From positions 41,146,001 through 41,210,000 of the forward strand of contig NC_081826.1 of the NCBI RefSeq assembly GCF_030867095.1: 64,000 nucleotides of DNA, in the 5' to 3' direction. The translations under genes were made by a program, and so were the position numbers. Positions 47,041-56,337 of this stretch are shown in pieces. The notes under the pieces are model-generated. The model was not told the origin of the DNA and ran no database searches. It saw only the letters and a program-made list of their open reading frames with translations. Position 1 is the first letter of the stretch. The number at the start of each line of letters is the position of its first letter. The stretch comes from Alligator mississippiensis. Its lineage: Eukaryota > Chordata > Crocodylia > Alligatoridae.

Positions 47041-47497
47041 TCTTAATGTAAGTATTATTGATGCTCCTGGGTTGTTATTCACAGCAATCTTCATGCATCC
47101 TTACCAGCTTCTCTCCCAGACTTTAGGGCCTTTTTAGCAAAGATCACCATCATCTTGGCATTCAAGTCCTTCCTGAAGATTCAGTTTTACCATGACTCCT
47201 ACAGAAAATAGGCATCTACTGAGAGAGGTAGAAAAAAACTTCTAAACCTATTTTTTAAAAATTCAACAAAACAATCTCCTAAATAAAAAAAAAAAAAAAC
47301 ACACAAAATTATAGTGGTATTATCAAAATCTGGTCATTCATTGCTGTAACCATTTTGTTTGTATGTTGCATACATTTCCCTGCTGTTTCTCCATGTTTTT
47401 ATATTGCAAGATCTGTAATAATTGTGCCTGTCTTTGTGTACAATGCCCAGAACATTGTGGGTCTCCTGTAAGAAAAATAAATAAATAAATAAATAAA
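47041..47497 (+). mobile_element. possible retroposon 3' end with (AAAT)n tail
   Basis: A GTGTACAATGCCCAGAACAT motif, similar to 3' ends of old amniote SINE/LINE repeats, is followed by an (AAAT)n tail at about 47474-47497. The body (47100-47200) has no firm match. Weak. Confidence 0.3.
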
Positions 47498-47604
47498 ATC
47501 ATCGTATATAGCACTTTCCATGCTCACTCGTAAAAAATATCCAAGCTATTGTTATCAGTATAACATGCGATTGTCCTTTTGGCTTAAGATTTTGAAAAAC
47601 CCAT

Positions 47605-48611
47605 TGTCACAGCATGGGGTCCTGCAGGATGGCCGTGATCTCCCCAAGGCCCCCCTTCTCATGCCAAGTTGGCCCCAAGGGCACCCTCACTTCTCACCCA
47701 CCACATCTTTGATGGAGAATAAATATATGGGAGGCTGCCTTATGTCCTCTTGGACACGGTTTGTTGTAATATCTGACCCCATGGACTCCCAGACCCCTTG
47801 TCAGTCCCACTCTGCAATGGGCGCTTCAGGGCACCCCAGTCTTATGGGTAATGCGTGGCTCCAACCACCCCTTTACCACGCCCCACAGATGGAATTGATG
47901 TTGTTCGGTCAGGGCCTTGTTATAATTTGGCCCCCTTGTCCTCTCTGGGCCCTGCATGGTCCTGTCTTGCTCTGCGCCCTCTCTGGCACTCGCCAATGCT
48001 GCCCCTTCTCCTGGGGCTCCTCACTGCCCCTTCTCTCCAGGGCTTCTCACAATGCTGTTGCCTCTTCTCTCCGGGGCTCACCACACCTGCACTGGGGCTT
48101 CTCATCAATGCCCCCTCTCTGGGGCTTCTCAACTACCCCGAATGTTACACCCTCGCTGGCACTGGGGTCCTCACACTGCTGTGGGTCCCCTATGAGGCCT
48201 CCTCTAACCCCTAATAGCCTCACCCAAACCACCAGTTTTAAACAGTAAACAAAATGCAAGTCCTTTGGCTATAACATAAACTGAAGCCGCCCAGCTATAA
48301 CAACATTACTCAAACCACCCCAGGGATGCTCCATCCTTTACCAGGCTCAGGGCTGTACCTGCAGTCAGGGCTCTCCTCGCAGCTTGCTCAGGGAGAGTTC
48401 CTTCCCTCCTGGCTGCTTGCAGGGACCTGCCCACTTGGCTTCAGCCATGGGGTTTATATGTGCTAGGCCCTGCCCCCTTCAGTCAGCTGACTGTTGGCAG
48501 GTGGGGTCATTAATTACTCTAGTTGCCCTCGTGACCACCAGCTGGGCTCCTTACTCACTGCTAGGGCTCTTTCCCCTCTTTAGGAGCAGGGCACCCAAGT
48601 GCTCTGTGACA
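47605..48611 (-). mobile_element. solo LTR, family 1, with perfect 5-bp TSD
   Basis: On the minus strand it starts TGTCACAGAGCACTTGG and ends CATGCTGTGACA, with 8-bp inverted ends TGTCACAG/CTGTGACA. It is flanked by CCCAT at 47600-47604 and CCCAT at 48612-48616. It aligns along its length with 26827-27667, plus an extra segment of repeated GAGAAGCCC(C/T)GGAGAGA-type units around 48000-48130 that makes it 1007 bp long. A TATAAA site (minus; 48453-48458) and AATAAA (minus, near 47715-47725) are present. A 242-codon plus-strand frame crosses the LTR but is antisense and domain-free. Solo LTR, no internal region. Confidence 0.9.
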
Positions 48612-48747
48612 CCCATTAAGAAATAACATTTGTTTTATTTCATTTCCTGCTTTCCTCTCTATTGGTTTTGATTTCTGATTTGTCATGAATGCCCTACAGA
48701 GATTTGTATGAGTAAAGTTGTAGCTGTGATAGTCTAGAAATTATGTG

Positions 48748-48948
48748 AGAGGCAATAATTTCTTATGGTGATATCTTTTATTGGACCAATTCTGTAGGTG
48801 GAATAGAGTTAGACAAGCTTCTGAATGCAAGGCATTCTTTATCAGGTCACCTGATGAAGAATGTTTGGCATTCAAAAGCTTGTCTAACTCTGTCCCAACT
48901 ACATAGTTGGTCCAACAAAAGATATCACCCTAAGAAATCCTTTCCTCT
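48748..48948. mobile_element. 201-bp hairpin of a Penelope-like repeat
   Basis: Two arms of about 100 bp (48748-48847 and 48849-48948) are reverse complements around the palindromic centre ATCAGGTCACCTGAT. Each arm has GTGATATCTTTTATTGGACC, AGAGTTAGACAAGCTT and a GAATGC...GCATTC stem. The right arm holds CTGATGAAGAATG...CATTCAAAAGC, a hammerhead-like core in which GAAA reads AAAA, explainable by CG to CA decay. Head-to-head pairs are compatible with rearranged Penelope-like copies, but no reverse transcriptase is present. Confidence 0.7.
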
Positions 48949-49016
48949 ACAGGTATTTCTAACTTACATCTCCTCAGAGGACTTGTTCTTCAGGGGAAAG
49001 CGTCCAAACTGTACAG

Positions 49017-49801
49017 TAGGAGTGTGTGAAGTGGGCTGTATTCAATTCAGATTTGGTCCGAATTGGGGACCGTGATTCAATTTGTTGATTTGGATCACTG
49101 CCCCCGATTCAATTCGGTGAAACTGGAATCTGAAGATTCAATGCTGATTTGGAAAATCAGCAATTTGGCCATAGATACAGTTTTAAATGGCTTTTCTACA
49201 TACCTCGAGGTACCAGGCAAAGCTCGTGAAAGCTGCGATGCTGGGGTGGATGGAGCATCTTACAGGAGCATGGGGGGCACCCCCGCATCCTTAGCAGGGA
49301 ACCCGGAAGTGGACTTCCGGTCCACTGGGGAATATGCTGGGGGACACCCCAAACACCCTCCTAGCTTGGCAATTGGCCACGGGGGGACCCCGGGTGTCCC
49401 CTCCAGACACAAGAGGCAACAGTCACCAAGCCAGGAGAATGGGGGGGGGGGGCTGCGCACTCCCTGATGGACCTGGAAATGGACCGGAAGTGCTTCTGGT
49501 CCAGTTCCAGGTCTGCTGCTGAAAGCGCTAGGGACCACCCTGTGCTGCTGTGGGATGCTCCATCCACCCCAGCATCGCAGCATTCACAAGCTGCTTGGTA
49601 CCTAGAGGTATATAGAAAAAACATTTAAAGCTATGTCTATGTCCGAAATGCTGAATCTTTCCGAATCAATTTGGAGGGTTCCAATTCGATTCGGAGAGAT
49701 TAAAGGATCTCCTGATTTGATTCAGATTCAGAGATTCAGCTGCTGAATTGGGCTGAATCTCCGCCGAATTGAATCAGGGACTGAAGCTTCGCACAGCCCT
49801 A
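49017..49801. mobile_element. foldback hAT element with perfect 8-bp TSD
   Basis: The ends are TAGGAGTGTGTGAAG and, reverse-complemented, TAGGGCTGTGCGAAG. CTGTACAG flanks it exactly on both sides (49009-49016, 49802-49809). Each end continues as an inverted arm of about 240 bp, sharing GATTCAATTCGG-type repeats and GCTGCGATGCTGGGGTGGAT. The 300-bp centre is GC-rich with a run of 12 G near 49441. No transposase; mobilised in trans. Confidence 0.85.
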
Positions 49802-49809
49802 CTGTACAG

Positions 49810-50587
49810 CTACCTTACTGTATTCATAGAAGAATGCTGTGTGAGTCCAGAGCCCTGTTTCCTCAGTAGCTGTTTGTTTATCTCTAAAATGATACTACCT
49901 ACTTTTGCTTCATTTTACCTTAGATTGGCACAGCCTACAGGAAAATCACCTGTGTAGTTATTGTGTTGTTTTCTTGGCGTCATTCTCCACAGCAGTCTAT
50001 GCTAGTTTCTTGATATAGACTACGGATCCTTGGTTTGATTGTGCAGAACTTTGTGCCTTGTGTTTAGCTTTGGACAAATTCGTAAAAAATCATGCAGAGG
50101 CACACTTTGATAAAAAAAAGTTTTAGATATTTTTGTCCTGGCTGTGCAGTAAGAAAATCAGAGCAGTCCTGTTGTTGTACATTCAAGTTTGGGCATTGCA
50201 AAATCAAAGGCATTCAGATGAGATTTTCTTTTTATCAAACCACCAGATGTGGAAGAAGAATTCTGAAGGAGTTTCTAGTAAAAGGATTCAGACTTGTTCC
50301 ATCTTGGCTTATACCTGTTCTAATTGTGCTAGGATAAATAGCAAGGTCTGTCCTCTGCAGTTGTTACACTAGCCAACTTCTGTGCTATGTATCTTGTTCA
50401 CATCCTGGGCCTACTTTTTCATTACCCTCAGCCTGTTTGATGTGGCAGTGAAGAATCAAGCACCTGACTGACATAATAGGAAATTCTTCTCCTCTGGCTT
50501 GTGGACTGCTGCCCAGGCCACCTTAGCATCCGTCCATTTACTAGTAGCACTTGCTGCTGCTCCTTCTTGTGTATCTTCTCTCTCAGT
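49810..50587. other. no recognised feature
   Basis: No supported gene. Frames at 50092-50372 overlap in two phases and look random. Confidence 0.4.
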
Positions 50588-51005
50588 GGGCAAATCTACA
50601 CATGCTATTAGCATGCAGCAATACACTCTGGTGCATATCACACTAGAGTTTATTGCTCTCAGACATGCTGTTTGAACGTGCCCCCTGGGACTGCAGCATG
50701 GTGAGTCAGTTTGGAGCAGCCCCAGCTGGCAGGGGGCCTGGGAGGGTCAGACTGCCAGCCTGGGGCTGTTCCAACCCAGCTCAACGTGCTTCAGAGGGGC
50801 TGGCTAGGGCTCAAGGGTGCTTTAGTGCAAGGCTAGCTGGCAGGCAGCCCCCACACTGAAGCACCTTTGTGCCCAAGCCAGCTACATCAGCATCTACATG
50901 TGCACTGCTGTAGGGAAAAATCTTCACAGCAGGATAGTTCTTGTATTTACTAATTAGTCTATTCTGCAGTAAATTTCTTGTGTAGATGCTTCCAGTGTCT
51001 TCAGT
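50588..51005. mobile_element. non-autonomous DNA element, hAT-like
   Basis: The left end is GGGCAAATCTACACATGC; the right end, reverse-complemented, is GGAAGCATCTACACAAG. The interior is GC-rich with GCTGGCAGG and GCTTTAGTG motifs. The TCTACAC end motif links it to other elements here. Only a possible 4-bp AGTG flank on both sides was seen. Confidence 0.5.
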
Positions 51006-52624
51006 ATGACTTGCCTAAGGAAGTTTTAAGAATGGATTACTATTATGGTGAAATATTTACATGCAATTTACACGGTGTGCTTATAAAATGGTTTCAACAG
51101 CATTTTGGTTAACTCTCAAAAGAGATACTTGACTGGACCACACGATATCACTGATGACAAGCTTATGTCATGGCAAGTAGGCCAACCACCTATGAGCATC
51201 AAATGGTTTACCTGTTTAGTTACATTCCATCTCAGCATAACTTGGGTTTCTGACAATTACAAGGTGTCATAAATGGACAGATAAAACATTTGCTCTTGCT
51301 TAACAGAAGCTAGTGAATAACAGATGTGAAGAAGCTAACTTCTGCTTCTATTTGTAAATTGCTTTCTAAAAACTTATTTTTTTCTAAAACGTTCCTTGAA
51401 TCATTTGCCAAGTAACTGCTGTGAATAATTGATGGTCTATAGATTAGTTACAATCAGTTGATACAAGTATTCAAAGTTAGAGAATAATTGGTTAGTTGCG
51501 ATTGAGTCTCATAGTATTCCTTTGCACAGACTGGACAAATGCAAGTCTCGGAGTTTTCAGTGCAAATGCACTTATTGACAGCTTTATTATTCACTTTGTG
51601 TGAAAATTCATTAATTTCTGTGTAAAACCTGTTACCTGGAACTTATATAGAAAGTTAATAGGAAGGTGGGGGTGGTGGGGTGGGAAATGTACACTGCTAA
51701 AGTGAATTTAACTTTTTGAGTATTTGCAGTAATGTTTCTTTTACTTAGTTTTAGCTTGTTAATCCTGTTCAACCAGCCTTCACAGTACAGGGTTTGAGCA
51801 AACTACTAAGGTGTCCCAGGTTAGGAAAATACTTCTACTGTAGACAGATATACATAATTGTTCATTATGTGGGTTTTATTTCCTTCTCAAGCATTTGGTA
51901 TCCAATACTTTTAGAAAAAAAAATGTAAGAGTAGATGTCCCATTGTCTGATCTGTTTTGTGGCTATTAAAGTAAGCTTTGTTAAGTTAAAGAATTATTCA
52001 TTAAGCATTGACCACTTAAAACCTGCAGATAGCACCACCTGCTAGAGCTGGCAGGCTTTTATTCCCCTAAGGATGAATTTGGCCATTGAAATGGACAGGC
52101 AGATAATGCTCGAAAGAGTCATGTGACCCACTTACTTTTTCATAAAACAATTCTCCAAGGTCACTCAAGGGGATTTCCACTGTCTGATCCTGCTGGAATG
52201 CACTGCCACCTCTATCTCAGAATTCACGTTCTCTAGAGAGGTAGCACTTGGGACCACTTTGCAATATGAGCAGCCTGTTCTGGGAGGATAAGGAAATCAG
52301 GAGATGAAACTGCCAATAGTGATGCACTAAGTTCCATAACGTTTTATTTAATAGGTCTAACTTTTTCTGCTTAATATTTATTACCACATCTACTGCCTTG
52401 AAATTGGAACTGTAAGCAGTTTGATGAATGGATTGAAAGGCTGTAGATTCTGCAAGTAACTCTTGTGGAATTTCTGCTTTCTATATCAGTTTTCAGTGAA
52501 GCACAATAGACAACTACTTTTCAACTCCAAAGTCAATGGCCATGCAAGAAATATATATAAATAATTTAGGGGCAAATTGTGCTTTGCTTTTTTCAGGTGA
52601 CAAGGGGACTGGAGTGCAATGAAC
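51006..52624. other. no recognised feature
   Basis: AT-rich unique sequence before the CR1 cluster. Confidence 0.45.
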
Positions 52625-53442
52625 TAATATAGACAACATCTTTGCTCTCACTGGAGGAGAAAGTGATTAGGAACAGTCAGCATGGATTCACCAAGGGCAA
52701 GTCATGCCTGACCAACCTAGTTGCCTTCTATGATGAGATGACTAGCTCTGTGGATGTGGGGAGACCAGTTGATGTGGTAGACCTTGATTTTAGCAAGGCT
52801 TTTGATATGATCTCCCACAACATTCTCATGGGCAAGTTAAGGAAGTACAGGCTGGATGAATGGACTGTAAAATGGATAGAAAACTGGCTGGAGCATCTGT
52901 CTCAGAGGGTAGTAATCAATGGCTCAATGTGTAGTTGGCAGCCAGCATCAAGTGGAGTGCCCAAGTGGTTGGTCCTGGGGCCAGTTTTGTTCAATATCTT
53001 CATCAACGACCTGGAAGATGGCATATAGAGTGCACCCTCAGCAAATTTGCAGATGACACCAAGCTGGCATAGTAGTAGATACACTGGAGGGTAGAGCTAG
53101 GATTCAAAGTGATCTAGACAAATTGGAGGATTGTGCCAAAAGGAATCTCATGAGGATCAACAAGGGCAAGTACAAAGTCTTGCACTTAGGACCGAACAAT
53201 CCCATGCACCAGTACAGGCTGGGGGCTGACTGGCTGCGCAGCAGCTCTGCGGAAAGAACCTGAGGGTTGCAGTGGACAATAAGCTGAGTATGAGCCAGCA
53301 GTGTGCCCTTGTTGCCAAGAAGGCTAATGGCATAATGGGCTGAATTGGTAGGTGTGTTGCCAGTAGGTCAAGGGAAGTGATTCTTCCCCTCTATTCAGCA
53401 CTGGTGAGGCCGCATCTGGAGTACTTTGTTCAGTTTTACACA
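52625..53442 (+). mobile_element. CR1 element A, first segment (RT region)
   Basis: A 128-codon open stretch (52642-53028) encodes RT motifs: [33 protein letters not shown] with the first catalytic Asp, and SSGVP followed by a mutated [17 protein letters not shown] (the usual QG replaced by KW). A FADDTK-type active-site motif follows in another frame after a shift near 53020. It is the oldest layer of the cluster. It stops abruptly at 53442 and resumes at 59421 and again at 60466. Confidence 0.85.
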
Positions 53443-54774
53443 CGGAAGTTTAGGGTTGGAAGAGACCTCATGAAATCATCGGGTCCAGCCCCCCTGATCT
53501 AGGCAGGAGAGATTGCTGGGGTCAAATAACCCCAGCAAGGTGTGTATCCAGTCTCCTTTTGAAGATCTCCAGGGTAGGTGCCTGTACCACCCACACTGGG
53601 AATCTCTTTCAGCATCTGGTTACAAAAAACATGAAGAAGTTTTTTCTCATATTCAGGCTGAAACCTTCTTATAGGAGTTTATGACCATTGCTCCTGGTTT
53701 CCCCCTGGGGTGCTTTAGTAAAAAAGTTGTTTGCCTAGCCCCTGATGCTCACCCCAGATATATTTGTAAGCTGCCACCAAATCCCCTAAAAGTCTTCTCT
53801 TTTCTAGAATAACTTCCTTAGTTTTGCTTGAGACACATCATTTGATGCATACCAGAGTACTGTTTGCTCTGCTAACTGTAGCATCACACTGGTGGCTCAT
53901 ATTCATTTTTTGGCTAGTTATGACCCCCAGGTCCCTTTTGGACATTGTGCTAGCTAGAGTAGTACCACCGAGCCTGTAAGTTTGTTGGGGATTTTTCCTC
54001 CCCAAATGGAGCACTTTACACTCCTCAGTGTTGTACAGCATCTGGTTCTGGACTGCCCATCTAACTAATCTGTCTAGGTCCACCTGAATTATCAGCTTAC
54101 CCTGATGCATGGCTGCACTTTCCTACAGCATTGTGTCATCAGGAATCTTTGCCAGTCTGCTTTTCACCCCCACATCCAGATCACTGATGAAGATGTAGAA
54201 AAGCATTGGTCCAAGTACCGAACCCTGGGGGACCTCACTGGCTACCTTCTGCCAGATAGATGGCTATAAGTACCCTCTGGGTTTGACCCCCCAGCCAGTT
54301 TCCCACCCATCTGACTATTGAATTGTTGAAGCCATAGTGCCCTAGTTTTACCTTGAGACCTTTATGAGACCCCAAGTCAAAGGCCTTCCTAAAGTCCAAG
54401 GAAATGACGTCTACCTCATCTCCCGTATCCAGGTGGTGAGTAACCTGGTCACGGAAGGAGATTGAGGTTAGTCAGACATGACCTACCCATGATGAAACCA
54501 TTCTGGCTGCTGTTCAGAATTTTGTCTTCTACTAGCTTATCTCATATGGACTGCTTGAGAATTTTTTCGAGGATTTTCCTGGGACTGAGGTCAGGCTGAT
54601 TGGCCTGTAGTTTCTTGGGTCCTCTCTCCTCCCTTTTTTAAAAACGGGCACAACACTGGCCCTCTTCCAGTCTTCTGGGACCTCTCCTGAGCACCATGAA
54701 TTCCCAAAGAGGTTCACCAGTGGTTCTGCAATGATTTCAGCTAGTTCATTCAGCACTCTCAGATGGAGTTCATC
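53443..54774 (-). mobile_element. CR1 element B, antisense, main segment
   Basis: It starts with the antisense CR1 tail region (TTAGGGTTGGAAGAGACCTC) and runs through antisense ORF2: a CKVLHLGRKN block (53838-54110), then FKKGRREDPRNYRPISLTS-type and VPEDWKRA blocks near 54560-54700. It was inserted into element A and later split by element C at about 54774; the remaining 70 bp are at 59350-59420. Many frame breaks. 5'-truncated. Confidence 0.85.
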
Positions 54775-54876
54775 TAGCACTCGGGAACCAGCAGCGGGAA
54801 GGAGAGGAGCCAGGCACACGTGTGTCCCACATGCACGTGTGTCCCTTTTACCAACTGACTGACCGGAGGCGGCAGC

Positions 54877-54915
<39 letters not shown>

Positions 54916-55080
54916 GGAATTGGCAGCGGGGGCAGCAGCAGCTGATCCCCCGAAGGTAAGTGGGGCGGAGGGACCCGGCGCAGCTGAGCTGGATCCGGAG
55001 GGGAAGCCCCCCGGGTCCCGTATAGCTGAGCCAGTAGGGAGCCGCGCTCCCGAGCTGCGCGGCACTAACAGAGCACGCAA
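54532..55080 (-). other. chimeric open frame across the B/C junction (not a gene)
   Basis: A 182-codon minus-strand frame joins the antisense of element C's leader, where the CAG run gives a poly-alanine tract, to the genuine ORF2 sense sequence of element B. It shows how an insertion can add a new N-terminus to a LINE fragment. There is no sign of selection or expression. Confidence 0.6.
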
Positions 55081-55217
55081 ACAGGCGTGCTCTGTAAGAG
55101 CACACCGGCGTTTGCGCAGGCATTCACGCCGGTGGGCGGGCCGGGAGGGCCAGGAGTGAGACTCCTGTAGGGGTAGGGCGTAGACACCGCACAGGTCTAC
55201 AAACAGCAGCTTATAGA
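54775..55217 (+). promoter_or_regulatory. CR1 5' leader, probable internal promoter
   Basis: About 440 bp, GC-rich, with a (CAG)n run (about 54880-54914), several CpG-rich stretches and a GTAAGT splice-donor-like site at 54956-54961. LINE leaders normally hold the internal promoter. No TATA box is seen. Promoter role is inferred from position. Confidence 0.5.
54880..54914 (+). repeat. (CAG)n trinucleotide run
   Basis: About 11-12 uninterrupted CAG units inside the CR1 leader, preceded by GGCAGC variants. Confidence 0.9.
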
Positions 55218-56276
55218 ATGGTGTCTACGAGGAGTACTGCTAGGGCCTCTGCCCAGGGGGACAAGGCTACCCGGGGCTGGTCTGAGGCCTCCACCCGGAC
55301 CGAGCCCATGGGGGAGCTGATGTCCCCCTACCTCCTGGCCTGTGGGGGATCCCCAGCAGGGCCGGGGGGGGCAGAGATTGGGGGCCCCCACACCTGTCCG
55401 GCAGGTGCCCATCTTAGGGTTCTGGAGGTGCAGGTGAGGGAGCTCCGGGAGGAGGTTAGCAGTCTGAGGGGGATCAGGGAGGCGGAGGATGAAATTGACA
55501 GTTATTTCCTTTCCCTGCAGGCCCAGGCACCCAAGGAAGAAGCAGCCCAGGGAGTGCCCTCCGCAGCAGAGTGGCAGACGGTCACAGCCAGGACTGGAGC
55601 AGCTCTCAGCGAACCGGTACCAGCTTCTCCAGTCCGACTGGTGAACAGGTACGAGGCCCTGGCGACCCTGCAGGAGATGGAAGGGGAGGAGGACACCCTT
55701 GGGCAAGAAGAAACACCACGTTCTTCATGCTCTGAACAGATCAAGAGATCCACGAGGACCCAGAGGAGGAGGCGACGAGTGCTCGTCATAGGCAACTCCA
55801 TCCTGAGAGGTACGGAAGGACCCATCTGTCGCCAGGACCCCTCGGCACGAGAGGTATGCTGCCTCCCTGGAGCAAAGATTTGGGATGTGACGGAGGTAAT
55901 CCAGGCCAGGATCAAGCCCACCGATTACTACCCCATGGTCCTAGTCCATGTGGGTACTAATGATGCGGCCAGGAGAACCCCCGATCACCTGATGGCGGAC
56001 TACAGTGCTCTGGGTGGCGTGCTGAAGGAGTTCGGTGCACAGGTGGTATTCTTTTCCATCCTACAAGTGACCGGACGAGGAAGACGGCAGGAGAACTGCA
56101 TCCGAGAAACCAACTGGCAGCTTCGGCAGTGGTGTCTCGAGGCAGGCTTCGGCTTCCTGGACAATGACCCGCACATCACAACGAGGGACATGCTCAGCTG
56201 GGATGGGCTTCACCTGTCCCCAAAGGTAAGAGTGTGTTTTCTACTAGGTTGGCGGATCTCCTCCAGCGGGCTTTAA
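55218..56276 (+). CDS. CR1 ORF1 protein with coiled coil and SGNH/GDSL esterase domain
   Basis: 352 codons from ATG. Residues about 65-92 form a leucine-rich heptad segment (LRVLEVQVRELREEV), likely a coiled coil for oligomerisation. Residues about 175-187 are a basic stretch (RTQRRRRR), likely for nucleic-acid binding. Residues 188-335 are an SGNH hydrolase domain: IGNS (191-194, nucleophile Ser194), HVGTND (244-249, oxyanion Asn) and DGLH (329-332, catalytic Asp/His). CR1 ORF1 proteins bind RNA and act as chaperones in the ribonucleoprotein; the esterase role is unclear. After LHLSPK the frame seems shifted: the next phase reads LADLLQRALN and then stop, the usual CR1 ending. Otherwise ORF1 looks intact. 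Confidence 0.88.
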   Translation: MVSTRSTARASAQGDKATRGWSEASTRTEPMGELMSPYLLACGGSPAGPGGAEIGGPHTCPAGAHLRVLEVQVRELREEVSSLRGIREAEDEIDSYFLSLQAQAPKEEAAQGVPSAAEWQTVTARTGAALSEPVPASPVRLVNRYEALATLQEMEGEEDTLGQEETPRSSCSEQIKRSTRTQRRRRRVLVIGNSILRGTEGPICRQDPSAREVCCLPGAKIWDVTEVIQARIKPTDYYPMVLVHVGTNDAARRTPDHLMADYSALGGVLKEFGAQVVFFSILQVTGRGRRQENCIRETNWQLRQWCLEAGFGFLDNDPHITTRDMLSWDGLHLSPKVRVCFLLGWRISSSGL

Positions 56277-56337
56277 ACTAGGTTCGTCGGGGGGAGGGGA
56301 GTACGAGGGCAGGGGAAGCTGTGGACCACCAAACCAT

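Noticed and set aside
47520..48248. 242-codon plus-strand open frame
   Set aside because: It starts outside and runs antisense through a solo LTR. The tandem units explain its repeated peptide pattern.
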